This document shows, piece after piece, positions 6,923-16,683 of a stretch of 26,568 nt of DNA. The stretch lies in the NCBI GenBank assembly GCA_030605515.1, contig JAUWIE010000003.1, positions 1 through 26,568 of the forward strand. Reading direction: 5' to 3'. This stretch comes from Thermoplasmatota archaeon (GTDB lineage Archaea; Thermoplasmatota; E2; DHVEG-1). The notes beneath the pieces were generated by a model. It had not been told where the DNA came from, did not search any database, and worked only from the letters and a program-made list of their open reading frames with translations. Position numbers and translations under genes: made by a program. The stretch's first letter is position 1. Each line of letters opens with the position of its first letter.

Positions 6923-9148
6923 CTATTGATGTTTTTTTCTTTTTTGTTTTAGATTGAAGACTATGAATATCGCTGCTATTATAAGTATTACTTCAAAACC
7001 GGGGCTTTCTTTTTTAATTGATTTTATTGTCGTATAGGTGATGTTAATATCGTTCAATCCTTCATTATCTGTCACTGTTAAGATTATGGTGTAGTTACCT
7101 GCTTTTGTATAAGTATGAGTTGGTGTCTGTTCAATAGAGTCAACAATTCCGTCACCATCAAGATCCCAGCTATAAGATATGTCATCAAAATCAGGGTCGT
7201 AACTTCCAAAGCTGTTAAAAGTTATTAATTCTCCAACCTTTCCAGAATACGGTCCATTTGCATTAGCCATAGGCGGATCATTTACTGGAGTTTTAATTGT
7301 AACATTTATTGTATCAACGCTACTTGAACCATCATCATCTATTGTTATAAGTGAGACATCATAATCACCAGCATTTTGATATATATGAGTTGGGGAGTTA
7401 ACATTGGTAACACTTATTCCATCTCCGAAACTCCAACGGTAAAACACGATTTGTCCATCAGCGTCAGGATCATAACAACCGGAACCATCAAATTGAATTT
7501 CATCTCCAATCTCACCTATATATGGTCCACCAGTGTCAGCAATTGGTTCTTCATTATCAATTGGTATGTTACGTGTTGTAAAAATCCACACATCAGATGT
7601 GTTAATAGAATATTGATCTTTAGCGATTACATACCAAACACATATGTAATCATAACCATGCCCAATATAGGAATAAACATTATGTTTATCAGGTGAAAAA
7701 AATGGTATAGATGCTGTTCCAGGTGTATAAACTGGTAATGAAGTTGTACTTCCAATCTCAACAGTATTCATCACGTTGGAAACAACATCAATAAGTTTAG
7801 ATATGTTATTAATTATATAGTAAAACGATACTTCCATTCTACTGTTATCAGGATCCTTAATTTTAACACTAAGCGATGGTGTTAATGACACACCGGTATC
7901 AAGATGAGCAGGAGTCGGATCAGTTATAACTGGTGGTTGTTGAAAAATACCTGTTGGATAATGATCAACTACTCCACCTGTTTTATAATAGAAATCCGTA
8001 TCTACTAAAGTATCAAGATTACTATCAAAATTAGGATCTGGACCATAAAAATCCGACCAGTAATTACCAATGCCTCCATTATCCCATTGATTATCTCCTT
8101 TCTCAGTAGCATGATTGGCACCCTGAATTAAATCATGAAAAGTATTGTTATAAAAAAGATTATTATTGCTCCCAGATCCTGCATATACACCATAGTTGTT
8201 ACAATGGCTTATACTATTATTTCTGATAATACTCTCTGATGCTTCAACTCCAATACCTATTCCATTATCATAAATTTCGTTATCTATAATATAACTTTGA
8301 GCGGAACTAAAATAAATACCAGTATTACTATTTTTGAAAATGGTATTATTTTCAACAATGTTACCACTCCCTAGACTAATTTTAATTCCAGAATTATCAC
8401 ATTTACATATTTTATTTGACCTTATAATGGTACCAATAGAACTCTGAGCATATATTCCATGGGTACTATTTTTAATAACATTTTTTTCTATTATATTAGA
8501 ATCAGATGAAGTAAGATAGATTGCACCACTACCTGAATTATTTTCAATCATATTACCATATATAACATTAGCATCTGAGTTTTGAATATACACACCTATG
8601 GAGTTAGGATTGTTAATAATATTATCCCCTATAACTGCCTTATAAGTACCATCAAGATGGATTCCAACTCCATCATAGGTTTCATTAATATAATTATCAG
8701 TAACTACAACATCGCTAGTATCTGAAGCAATATGAATAACTGCTTTGCGATAAGAAGTCGTAGATACATCTGTAATATTAAATCCCTCTAATGAGACAGA
8801 ATCAGAAGTAATATCAATATTATATGAGCTACTCGAACCACTAGCAATAATAGTCGTTGGTACATCAACAGAGGTAAGTTTAATAGATTTATCAATAACT
8901 AAATCCCCCCCGTACAAACCTGGAAGTACAACAACTGTATCTCCATCAACTGCTGCATCAATAGCTGCTTGTATAGTAGTATATGGTTTTTCTTGGGTTC
9001 CATCTGAAGCCGCAGGATATCTAAAATCATCATCTACCCAAATCGTGTTCCCTGCAGCTTTAACAGGCTCAACCTTTACTCCAATCATTATGTTGCATAA
9101 AAATAGAAAACAAATAAATATTCCAATTATTACCTTTAATTTGTGCAT
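6923..9148 (-). CDS. Secreted NosD-like beta-helix protein with two PKD domains and PGF-CTERM
   Basis: A 741-residue surface protein. The signal peptide covers about residues 1-32. It is followed by a right-handed parallel beta-helix to about 375, built from short NxI/GI repeats of the NosD/CASH type (for example NNSGSGAIYL and NNSISHCNNYG). The region starts with TIWVDDDFRYPAASDGTQEKPY and DAAVDGDTVVVLPG, the usual entry of these domains. After a linker domain (about 395-530) come two PKD domains, about 534-620 (FYRWSFGDG, THIYQNAGDY) and 624-712 (YSWDLDGDG, THTYTKAGNY). ESPGFEVILIIAA near 714 plus a basic tail forms the PGF-CTERM anchor. Such proteins usually bind or process polysaccharide or have an adhesive role; no catalytic residue can be assigned. 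The start ATG has a plausible ribosome-binding site (GAGGATGG). The promoter faces coaD across 129 bp. Confidence 0.85.
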   Translation of the reverse strand: MHKLKVIIGIFICFLFLCNIMIGVKVEPVKAAGNTIWVDDDFRYPAASDGTQEKPYTTIQAAIDAAVDGDTVVVLPGLYGGDLVIDKSIKLTSVDVPTTIIASGSSSSYNIDITSDSVSLEGFNITDVSTTSYRKAVIHIASDTSDVVVTDNYINETYDGVGIHLDGTYKAVIGDNIINNPNSIGVYIQNSDANVIYGNMIENNSGSGAIYLTSSDSNIIEKNVIKNSTHGIYAQSSIGTIIRSNKICKCDNSGIKISLGSGNIVENNTIFKNSNTGIYFSSAQSYIIDNEIYDNGIGIGVEASESIIRNNSISHCNNYGVYAGSGSNNNLFYNNTFHDLIQGANHATEKGDNQWDNGGIGNYWSDFYGPDPNFDSNLDTLVDTDFYYKTGGVVDHYPTGIFQQPPVITDPTPAHLDTGVSLTPSLSVKIKDPDNSRMEVSFYYIINNISKLIDVVSNVMNTVEIGSTTSLPVYTPGTASIPFFSPDKHNVYSYIGHGYDYICVWYVIAKDQYSINTSDVWIFTTRNIPIDNEEPIADTGGPYIGEIGDEIQFDGSGCYDPDADGQIVFYRWSFGDGISVTNVNSPTHIYQNAGDYDVSLITIDDDGSSSVDTINVTIKTPVNDPPMANANGPYSGKVGELITFNSFGSYDPDFDDISYSWDLDGDGIVDSIEQTPTHTYTKAGNYTIILTVTDNEGLNDINITYTTIKSIKKESPGFEVILIIAAIFIVFNLKQKRKKHQ

Positions 9149-9277
9149 TATACCATCCTCTCTAACAATGATAGATAATTATTTAGAATTTATAGTTTTC
9201 TGATGATTTGAATATAAAATCTAGATAAATAGAACAATAGTAGCTTTTTTAAAATATAAGTTTGATAAGTAATAACT

Positions 9278-9739
9278 ATGAAAGTTTGTATTGGTGGAAC
9301 ATTTAATATTCTTCATAAAGGACATAAATTACTTATCAACAAAGCATTTCAAAAAGCCGGAGAAAATGGATCTGTTTTTATAGGACTTACAACAGGAGAA
9401 ATAATCAAAGAAAAAATAGATGCTAGATCATATGAAGAAAGAAAAAGAAACTTGGAACAATATCTTTATGAAAAAGGATATCATAATCGTAGTATTTTAA
9501 AACCAATAATAGATAAATTTGGCCCAACTATAATAGAAGAATTTGATGCAATTGTCGTATCTCCTGAGACAGTAATAACTGGGGAAGAGATAAACAAAAT
9601 TAGAAGAAAAAATGGAAAAAAAACTTTAGAGATTGTCAGGATATCTTATGTTCTAGCAGATGACGGTTTACCAATTAGTTCATCTAGGATTAAAAAGGGT
9701 GAAATAGATAGTAATGGTAGGGTTTTAAGGTTAGATTAA
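9278..9739 (+). CDS. coaD: Phosphopantetheine adenylyltransferase (archaeal type)
   Basis: A 153-residue nucleotidyltransferase of the cytidylyltransferase-like fold. It transfers AMP from ATP to 4'-phosphopantetheine to form dephospho-CoA in CoA synthesis. The N-terminal GGTFNILHKGHK holds the HxGH catalytic motif (residues 14-17 of the family's TFxxxHxGH signature). The region GLTTGE follows. The C-terminal ISSSRIKKGEID (about 135-146) matches the ISSTRI ATP-binding motif. Length fits archaeal PPAT, which differs from the bacterial CoaD in sequence. No Shine-Dalgarno sequence is present. An AT-rich TATA element (TTTAAAATATAAG, about 9247-9259) lies at a distance suggesting a leaderless transcript. 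The next gene has its own TATA and ribosome-binding site. Confidence 0.9.
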   Translation: MKVCIGGTFNILHKGHKLLINKAFQKAGENGSVFIGLTTGEIIKEKIDARSYEERKRNLEQYLYEKGYHNRSILKPIIDKFGPTIIEEFDAIVVSPETVITGEEINKIRRKNGKKTLEIVRISYVLADDGLPISSSRIKKGEIDSNGRVLRLD

Positions 9740-9785
9740 TTTTATATATACTCTGTTGTTACACTGGCAGAGTAAGGTGATAATA

Positions 9786-10085
9786 ATGACCTATATTATC
9801 TTTGAAGTAAAAAAAGAGGAATCAGGTAAAATCAACACTGTAGTAAAGGATGATCTTGTAAGTAGGCAGAGTATTACAACACGAGATGCCAGTTCTCTTG
9901 ACATCGACGGAGAAGCTACCTATTTAAAAATAGAAGGAAGCAATGATGCATTAAAAAAAGCTAAGAAACTAGCAAAAGAAGAAGGGTTAAAAAAACTCAG
10001 TGAAAAACAAGCAAAAGATATCAATGATAAAATTAAAGCACAAGATGATTCTGCTGCTAGCGGAATGGGCATGATCTTTGATTAA
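9786..10085 (+). CDS. Conserved-looking small hypothetical protein
   Basis: A 99-residue protein that I do not recognise. It starts with a beta strand (MTYIIFEVKKEESGKI). A polar middle segment, TTRDASSLDIDGEATYLKIEGS, looks like a small alpha/beta domain. A lysine/alanine-rich helix (ALKKAKKLAKEEGLKKLSEKQAKDINDKIKAQ) and a short hydrophobic tail, SGMGMIFD, follow. There is no signal peptide or membrane segment. The chosen ATG is preceded by AAGGTGAT (9774-9781) at 4-nt spacing, a near-perfect Shine-Dalgarno match. An in-frame ATG 30 nt upstream lacks one. A TATA box (TTTATATATA, about 9740-9749) gives a short leader, so the gene has its own promoter despite lying close behind coaD. Confidence 0.75.
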   Translation: MTYIIFEVKKEESGKINTVVKDDLVSRQSITTRDASSLDIDGEATYLKIEGSNDALKKAKKLAKEEGLKKLSEKQAKDINDKIKAQDDSAASGMGMIFD

Positions 10086-10265
10086 ACAGATCCCTAGCTT
10101 ACAATAAGTCATTTATTATAATGATGAATAGTATAAAAATGTTTTTGAGAATAATTAATAGAATTTTGTAAGATTTGTAAGATAAAGTTAGTAGACCAAA
10201 GTTGTTTATTAATAATAGTTAGTATATATTACCTGACAAATAAGATATTTTGAGAGTGGAAAAAA

Positions 10266-10342
10266 TTTAAATATGTTAATTCTATTCTTATATTTTGTTT
10301 TATTTATATTTAAAAAAATTTAAATTATCGGGAGGTACTAAA
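10266..10342 (+). promoter_or_regulatory. Promoter and ribosome-binding site of the large dockerin protein
   Basis: The AT element TTTAAATAT near 10266-10274 is a plausible TATA box, giving a leader of about 45 nt. GGGAGGT at 10330-10336 is a strong Shine-Dalgarno sequence seven bases before the ATG at 10343. The remaining upstream DNA (10086-10265) is AT-rich. It holds a small hairpin (TCATT/AATGA, about 10109-10124) and a 9-bp tandem duplication (TTTGTAAGA twice, 10165-10182), with no gene. Confidence 0.5.
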
Positions 10343-13300
10343 ATGAAAAAAAATAAAAATCTATATAAAAGTTTAGTTTGCGGAATTGTAATGCTTTTTA
10401 TTGGAACAGTTATAATCCCAAGTAATAGTGGAAATAATCTAAAAAATACTAATCTTTTAATTGAGAGAGACTCTGCCTTAATATCAGGAATATCAAATGA
10501 ATTAGTTATACAGAATAATAAAATTAATTTTGATAGAAAGGATGATTCAGATGTAAATATTGAAAAACTCTCCACACTTACATCTCAGGAAATAACTATT
10601 TTGGAAGATGGTTCAGCTTATTTATCAATAATTATTGACGTTTCCTCTCCAAAATTAATCAATTTATATAGAGAAGCATTTGGAATTCCATTGGAATCAA
10701 CTGAAATTGATATGGAGATACCAACGAACACGACACGTATCATGGAGATTGATCAAAAAGGAAATATTTCAACTGTAGAAATAATAGAGCCCGTTCGTAA
10801 AAGATTTTACGAAAGCATAGCTATTGAACAAATGCATTTATTTGGTTTTCGAATCTCAGAGTTTCATAGCTCTAGAATCATTTCAAATAATATATATAAT
10901 TCAATGAGAATTATTATTGAAGCAAGTGCTGATCCATATTACACTAAATATCTTGAGAATAAACAGAATGTAGAGTTAGTAATGTCTAGCGCTCCATCTT
11001 CTTCAGTTAATGATTTTATATATTCTCAGTTGGATATAACACGTGCTATGTTATTATCTTTTCCAGGTAATCAGGTTTTTGAAAAATCTTGGGACATCAC
11101 CATTTTTTATCCTGATAAAACTTCAGAAGTCAATGCTGAAATATATGAAGGTAACCTTGATCTTGGTGGTTGTAGTTATATCCAAACTAATGTATATAAA
11201 GAATCAAATGACCAAATAGGCTTATATAAAACATGGATGTTAACTGAAAAAGCATTTGAAAAAGAGAATATTGATATTGACAAGACTTTTTCAATAGAAT
11301 TTTCCATTCCAAAAGATTCAGTTATAAATATCGAGAGATTTAATCATAATTTTAATCATGGTAGTTTTAGTGATTACAATTTTGAATGGGAAATTGATTG
11401 GGATATCATACATTTAAATGATACTGTGGAGTACCATGGAGCTACAATTTTATATGATATTAAGGTGAATTTAAATCTAACATTAGAAGGAACTTTACAT
11501 GTTGATATTCTTGGAACATGTGGTTGGGTTTATACAAGTGTTACCGCTGGTTTAAATGTATCAGCTTATATTAGTGGAGAATATGAAGAAACTTTTTCAT
11601 TAACTGAGTGGCTACCTATTTATTCAACTAGAACTTTTAATTGGAATGGTGGAATACCAATTGTTCTAACACCGCATGTTGAACCTGTTGCAGAATTAAC
11701 TGTTAGTGTATTAGGTGAAGTTAATGTTTATATCCACCCTGTTGCGAATTTCTGGTTTAAAGCTGGTGGCGATTTAGATTTTAAATGGGGTTGGCCACCT
11801 TGGAAATTCAAAAGGATATGGGACTATGGACTGGGTGGAGAATTGTATAAAGATTTTGATGTATCTGCCTCTGTTACTGTTAGGCCAAGTCTTGGGTTTG
11901 CTTTTAGTGTTTTAGTATTTGAGATTATTGGACCTAGGGTTGAGCCGAGATTATACTTAGAGGGGACACTTGGGTATGATAGTAATCTCGGGGGAAATGG
12001 TATCTTTTGGCATGCAGTTTTAGGTTTTGATATATTTGTTGGACTCCAACTTACAAGATTCTTACATTGGAATTGGCCTGATCCAATTGTAAATGTAATT
12101 CTTGCAGAATGGGATAGCGAGGAAGACCTAGGTTATGTTAATCCGGTTGATATTATATCTCCAGTTACTAATCTAACTCTAACACCAAAGGTAAATGGAT
12201 GGACCAGTAATAACACTCGGTTTTGGTTTGAAGCGATAGATCCTGGTGCAGATGCCTCAGGATTAGATAGTACTGTTTATAATATTCCATCAGTTCATGG
12301 GCATGGTAATTATCATGAGTTTGATTTCTCACTAAATCATTCCATTCTCGTTTCTGGTCCAGACCAGCTTTACGAATCTCTTTATTTTGTTAGTTATTAT
12401 AGTATTGATAAAATAGGTAATAAAGAAGATACCAATACAGAGTGGGTAAATGTAGATTTGCTTCCACCAGTTTCAGAAATATCAGTTGGAGAACCATCAA
12501 GTGGTAATTATGTATGTATTTCAACGCCTATTTCTTTAGACGCAACAGATCAGGGAACCGGTGAATGGATGATTTTTTATCGGATCTGGTATGATGGTGG
12601 TTGGAGTGATTGGAATAATAACAATTTAACAGAATTTTCTATTCCTATTACGTTATTTTTTAATAATGAAGGGAAACATTACCTTGAATGGTTTGCAATT
12701 GATGGTGTTTGGAATTGTGAATTTGATAATAAGATTGCTATTCATAATCAGACATTCTATGTTTATGGTGAGAATAATTATCTCGTAGCCGATGCTAATG
12801 GCCCATATTATGCTGAGGCTGGTGAAAGTATAACTTTTGATGCTTCAGGGAGTTACCCTTCTGAGATTATCACTGGATATAGATGGGACTGGACAAATGA
12901 TGGTATTTGGGATACTGATTGGTTAAGTTCACCTATTACTATAACTGATGATTTTTCTATAAACGGCTTATATTTAGCAAAACTAGAGGTAAAGGATGGT
13001 GATGGTGAAATAGATACTGCATACAGTGCAGTTCATATTGGAGTAGATTGGAACTTAGATGTTGTAGAAACTGAGGGTGAAGTTGGACCGCATAATTCTA
13101 TTTCGGTTGACTCTAATAATCATCCCCATTTTTGTTACCAGAAATTTGAGATGATGCAACCTTCTATACTCAAATATGCTTTTTGGAATGGAAATAATTG
13201 GATCCGGGAACAAATAGATACAAATGTATGCTTTAGTGGATGGCATTCAGATGCAATCGTAGTTGGCTCAAATAATAGACCTCATATCGCTTATGGATAT

Positions 13301-15475
13301 TATGGAGCACCGCCATATTCCGATGAGCTTAAGTATGCTTACAGAGATGAAAGCGGATGGCATATTGATACAGTTGATTCACAAGAAGCACCAACTACTA
13401 ATATCGATATTGCTTTGGATTCAAATAATTACCCACATATTTCATATCAAATGGGTGTTGATTTCCATTCACAGAATTATTTACGTTATGCTTATTGGAA
13501 TGGAAACCAATGGCAAACAGAAACGATTCCTTTACCCGGTGACGATACAGGATATAAGACTTCCATTGCGGTTGATGCTTACAATCGACCACACATAATC
13601 TGTTATGATAAAGAAAATGATTGTATAAGATATACAAGAAAAAATGGTGGATCATGGCTTATGCGGATAATTGAAGACAATCCCGGGGAAAATACTTACG
13701 ATTCAATTGCTATTGATTCAGATAATAATCCACATGTTTGTTATACTATGATGCAAACTTCTAATGATCCACGTAAATTAAGATATAAATATTCTTATGA
13801 TGAAGGATCGAGTTGGACGTCCCACGAAACCATTGATAATACAGATGATGCCAATGGTGGAATGTCTTGTTGTAATATGGTTATTGATAAAAATAATGAT
13901 TATGCTCATATAAGCTATGAAAAATACGAGAACAGCATTTCATCTCTATGGTATGCAAGTAAACCAGTGAAAAGCAATTGGGCAATAGAACTCATAGACA
14001 ATTTTTACAGCACATTTGGAAATTCAATTGCAGTTGATACGAATGGTATACCCCATATCAGCTATTGTAGCTGGATCGGTTATAAAGATTTACGGTATAC
14101 TACATTAGCTGATGGGATAAATTCTGATCCAATAGCCAATGCAGGTGGTGGTCCAGGTGGCCGTGATACTACTTATTATAGTAATTCAAATGAGCCAATT
14201 GTCTTTAATGCGGCTGAGGGTTTTGACTTTGATGGGAACCTTGTTAGGTTCCGTTGGGATTGGACAAATGATGGTATTTGGGATACACCTGATGGATTAG
14301 GTGTACCAATTGTAAATCATAGTTATTCAGATAGCGGCTCATATACAGTAAAAGTTGAGGTTTTAGATGATTGGGGTGCAACAGTTACTGCAACAGCTTC
14401 TGTTGAAATAAGTAATTCACCACCAGAAATTCCATCAAATCCTTCACCTTTTGAAGGAGTACAAGAAACGGGAGTAAATAATAATATTTCCTGGAAAGGA
14501 GGCGATCCAGACAATGGAGATACAATTACATACAATATTTATTTCGATAAAAATTCAAATCCATCATATAATGACTCAATAAGCAAACCTGCGAGCCAAA
14601 AAACAATTGAATGGGATCCAGGATCACTTGATTATAATTCAACATACTATTGGAAGATTATAGCAGATGATAATAACGGAGAAATAGTAGAAGGAGAAAT
14701 ATGGCAGTTTAAAACAAAACAATTTAATTATCCACCAAATACAATATCAGCTCCATCACCAGCTAATGAATCAATTGATATTAATTTAAATACTGATCTA
14801 ATCTGGAATAGTGGAGATCTTAATATTGGTGATGTTGTAACATATGACATCTATTTTGGTACTGATCCAAACCCCCCATATATAACTACAATCGGTCCAT
14901 ATCTGGCAATTCAAACAATAATAACATGGGATCCTGGAGCTCTTAATAATGAAACTAAATATTATTGGAAAATTATTGCATATGATAATCAGGGAGCTTT
15001 TGTTGAAGGCTCAATATGGGAATTTACAACAGGATCAACTTATCCAATATTATGCGGTGATATGAACAATGACGGTGTTATTCAACTATCAGATATGACC
15101 TATATAATCTCATATTTATATATAGATGGACCACATCCAATGCCGAATCTTTGTGTGGGAGATGTAAATGGAGATGGATTTATTAATATAGCAGATATGA
15201 CGTATATAATTAGTTATTTATACGGCGGTGGACCAGCACCACATGATAACTGCTGTGATGAATGGATTTTTATGTGTGGTGATTGCAATAATGATGGTGA
15301 ATACAATTTTGATGATTTTTATTGGCTTATGGCTTATTTACATTTTGGAGGAGATGAACCACCTTTAATGTGCCAAGCAGATGTTGATGGTAATGACATC
15401 GTTGATAACGCCGATTTAGTTTATATATACGAGCAATTACCACCAGTAGACGATTGCTGTGATCCACCCTGGTAA
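10343..15475 (+). CDS. Giant secreted multidomain protein: propeller, PKD, Fn3-like and dockerin modules
   Basis: A 1710-residue exported protein with a signal peptide at about 1-34 (MKKNKN then a hydrophobic core ending GTVIIP). The first ~590 residues form a beta-rich region with no recognised family. A PKD-like domain lies at about 814-900. Seven repeats of about 45 residues (about 910-1258) each carry a core like SIAVDxxNxPHISY plus LRYAYWNG-type strands, consistent with a seven-bladed beta-propeller. A second PKD-like domain is at about 1262-1356. Two paired Fn3-like domains (1359-1460 and 1463-1566) share PSP..ES/VQE, TYYWKIIADDN-type motifs. The C-terminus (1571-1710) has four calcium-loop segments (GDMNNDG, GDVNGDG, GDCNNDG, ADVDGND), each followed by a helix. 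This makes two dockerin-like pairs, with CC at both pair ends. There is no PGF-CTERM. The start at 10343 is chosen for its GGGAGGT ribosome-binding site; an in-frame ATG 48 nt upstream has none. Probable role: adhesion or degradative-complex subunit; no enzyme motif is seen. Confidence 0.85.
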   Translation: MKKNKNLYKSLVCGIVMLFIGTVIIPSNSGNNLKNTNLLIERDSALISGISNELVIQNNKINFDRKDDSDVNIEKLSTLTSQEITILEDGSAYLSIIIDVSSPKLINLYREAFGIPLESTEIDMEIPTNTTRIMEIDQKGNISTVEIIEPVRKRFYESIAIEQMHLFGFRISEFHSSRIISNNIYNSMRIIIEASADPYYTKYLENKQNVELVMSSAPSSSVNDFIYSQLDITRAMLLSFPGNQVFEKSWDITIFYPDKTSEVNAEIYEGNLDLGGCSYIQTNVYKESNDQIGLYKTWMLTEKAFEKENIDIDKTFSIEFSIPKDSVINIERFNHNFNHGSFSDYNFEWEIDWDIIHLNDTVEYHGATILYDIKVNLNLTLEGTLHVDILGTCGWVYTSVTAGLNVSAYISGEYEETFSLTEWLPIYSTRTFNWNGGIPIVLTPHVEPVAELTVSVLGEVNVYIHPVANFWFKAGGDLDFKWGWPPWKFKRIWDYGLGGELYKDFDVSASVTVRPSLGFAFSVLVFEIIGPRVEPRLYLEGTLGYDSNLGGNGIFWHAVLGFDIFVGLQLTRFLHWNWPDPIVNVILAEWDSEEDLGYVNPVDIISPVTNLTLTPKVNGWTSNNTRFWFEAIDPGADASGLDSTVYNIPSVHGHGNYHEFDFSLNHSILVSGPDQLYESLYFVSYYSIDKIGNKEDTNTEWVNVDLLPPVSEISVGEPSSGNYVCISTPISLDATDQGTGEWMIFYRIWYDGGWSDWNNNNLTEFSIPITLFFNNEGKHYLEWFAIDGVWNCEFDNKIAIHNQTFYVYGENNYLVADANGPYYAEAGESITFDASGSYPSEIITGYRWDWTNDGIWDTDWLSSPITITDDFSINGLYLAKLEVKDGDGEIDTAYSAVHIGVDWNLDVVETEGEVGPHNSISVDSNNHPHFCYQKFEMMQPSILKYAFWNGNNWIREQIDTNVCFSGWHSDAIVVGSNNRPHIAYGYYGAPPYSDELKYAYRDESGWHIDTVDSQEAPTTNIDIALDSNNYPHISYQMGVDFHSQNYLRYAYWNGNQWQTETIPLPGDDTGYKTSIAVDAYNRPHIICYDKENDCIRYTRKNGGSWLMRIIEDNPGENTYDSIAIDSDNNPHVCYTMMQTSNDPRKLRYKYSYDEGSSWTSHETIDNTDDANGGMSCCNMVIDKNNDYAHISYEKYENSISSLWYASKPVKSNWAIELIDNFYSTFGNSIAVDTNGIPHISYCSWIGYKDLRYTTLADGINSDPIANAGGGPGGRDTTYYSNSNEPIVFNAAEGFDFDGNLVRFRWDWTNDGIWDTPDGLGVPIVNHSYSDSGSYTVKVEVLDDWGATVTATASVEISNSPPEIPSNPSPFEGVQETGVNNNISWKGGDPDNGDTITYNIYFDKNSNPSYNDSISKPASQKTIEWDPGSLDYNSTYYWKIIADDNNGEIVEGEIWQFKTKQFNYPPNTISAPSPANESIDINLNTDLIWNSGDLNIGDVVTYDIYFGTDPNPPYITTIGPYLAIQTIITWDPGALNNETKYYWKIIAYDNQGAFVEGSIWEFTTGSTYPILCGDMNNDGVIQLSDMTYIISYLYIDGPHPMPNLCVGDVNGDGFINIADMTYIISYLYGGGPAPHDNCCDEWIFMCGDCNNDGEYNFDDFYWLMAYLHFGGDEPPLMCQADVDGNDIVDNADLVYIYEQLPPVDDCCDPPW

Positions 15476-15578
15476 AAATCATAATGAAGTGACACCTCCA
15501 AATTTTTTCTTTAAACTGCTATGAGCAATAAAAGATGATGTAGAATAATTTATCAATGAGTAATTATCCTTGAATAAA
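15476..15578. terminator. Convergent intergenic region with T tracts
   Basis: The dockerin-protein gene and the deacetylase-family gene converge here. The plus strand has a T run (about 15502-15513). AT-rich DNA on the other strand allows T-rich termination from the right. No strong hairpin or gene is seen. Confidence 0.35.
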
Positions 15579-16586
15579 TTATAGAACCCAATGATTTTTT
15601 AACTCTGATTTTAATGTTGCAATAATATCATCTGCATTTGAAGATTCAACTGTAGAATCTGAAATATTCATAGGTTGTTTAGTCATTACTCCTAACTGGG
15701 AAACTATGCATTTGCCCATCCAATCTAGGTTGTAACCTCCTTCAAGTGTGCATACTATTTTTGGTTGAATATCTTGAAATTGTGCAACAATCTTTCCAAA
15801 AAAGTTAGCTGTTAGTTTTAAACCACCTAACATGTCACTATTGTGGGAGTCATATCCAGCTGAGAAAAAAATGATATCTGGTTTAAATTGATGTGAAATA
15901 GGAATAAAAATCTTATCGAGTAATGTTGATATTGCTTTATCCCCATTTCCATGACTCAGAGGAGCATTTATTGTGTAACCTTCTCCCGGGTCTATTCCAA
16001 TCTCAGAAGTATCTCCAGTTCCAGGATAATGTGGATAAAGATGAAATGATTGATACATCACATCTTTTCTATCATAAAAAATGTCTTGTGTCCCGTTTCC
16101 ATGGTGAACATCATGATCAAAGATCAATACTTTTTTTCCATTTCTAGCTATTTCATCTGCAGCAATTGCAACATTGTTAAACAGACAAAAACCCATAGAC
16201 CTACCCTTCGTGGCATGGTGACCAGGTGGTCTTACTAATGCAAATGCGTTATCTGCTTTTCCCTTAAGAACATCTTTGCTTATTTGAACAAGTCCTCCTG
16301 CTGCAAGTCTTGCAATATCATAAGATTGTTCACAAACATAAGTATCCATATCAATCCATCCGCCACCTTCAAAACTGATATCTTTTACTTGCTGAATCAT
16401 CTCATCTGAATGAACATGAAGTAGCATTTCTTCAGGTAGTATTTTCGGATCGATAAATACTAAATCTTTGTAGAAAAATGTTTTTTCAATTTCATTTATT
16501 ATTGCATGTAGTCTTTTTGCATTCTCAGGATGACCCGAGCTATCATGATTAATATGCTCCTTTAGATAAACAACTTCTGTTGACAT
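15579..16586 (-). CDS. Histone deacetylase family (AcuC/AphA-like) amidohydrolase
   Basis: A 335-residue arginase-fold deacetylase. RPPGHHA (119-125) holds the catalytic histidine pair H123/H124. FDHDVHHGNGTQ (157-168) supplies zinc ligands D159 and H161. SAGYDSH (242-248) supplies D246, and LEGGYN (281-286) carries the transition-state tyrosine Y285. All active-site residues are present, so activity as a zinc-dependent deacetylase is expected. Archaeal relatives act on acetyl-lysine or acetylated small molecules such as polyamines; the substrate cannot be read here. The ATG at 16586 is preferred over a TTG two codons earlier, because an AT-rich TATA-like region at about 16603-16615 fits a leaderless transcript. 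The gene is divergent from DNA polymerase B across about 100 bp. Confidence 0.9.
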   Translation of the reverse strand: MSTEVVYLKEHINHDSSGHPENAKRLHAIINEIEKTFFYKDLVFIDPKILPEEMLLHVHSDEMIQQVKDISFEGGGWIDMDTYVCEQSYDIARLAAGGLVQISKDVLKGKADNAFALVRPPGHHATKGRSMGFCLFNNVAIAADEIARNGKKVLIFDHDVHHGNGTQDIFYDRKDVMYQSFHLYPHYPGTGDTSEIGIDPGEGYTINAPLSHGNGDKAISTLLDKIFIPISHQFKPDIIFFSAGYDSHNSDMLGGLKLTANFFGKIVAQFQDIQPKIVCTLEGGYNLDWMGKCIVSQLGVMTKQPMNISDSTVESSNADDIIATLKSELKNHWVL

Positions 16587-16683
16587 ATACAAACAAATAA
16601 TAGCTATAAATTACCTAAATATAAGATTAATTCTAAGCCTTTAAGTAATCAAATTACATTCAGTCCGTGGGGATAAAAACATT

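Noticed and set aside
9756..9785. N-terminal extension of the small protein at 9786
   Set aside because: The upstream ATG has no ribosome-binding site and would lie before the predicted transcript start; the ATG at 9786 has a near-perfect AAGGTGAT.
10165..10182. Tandem 9-bp duplication TTTGTAAGA
   Set aside because: Two copies only, AT-rich, and not near a gene start; probably slippage.
10295..10342. N-terminal extension of the dockerin protein
   Set aside because: It would precede the strong GGGAGGT site and spoil the signal peptide that begins at 10343.
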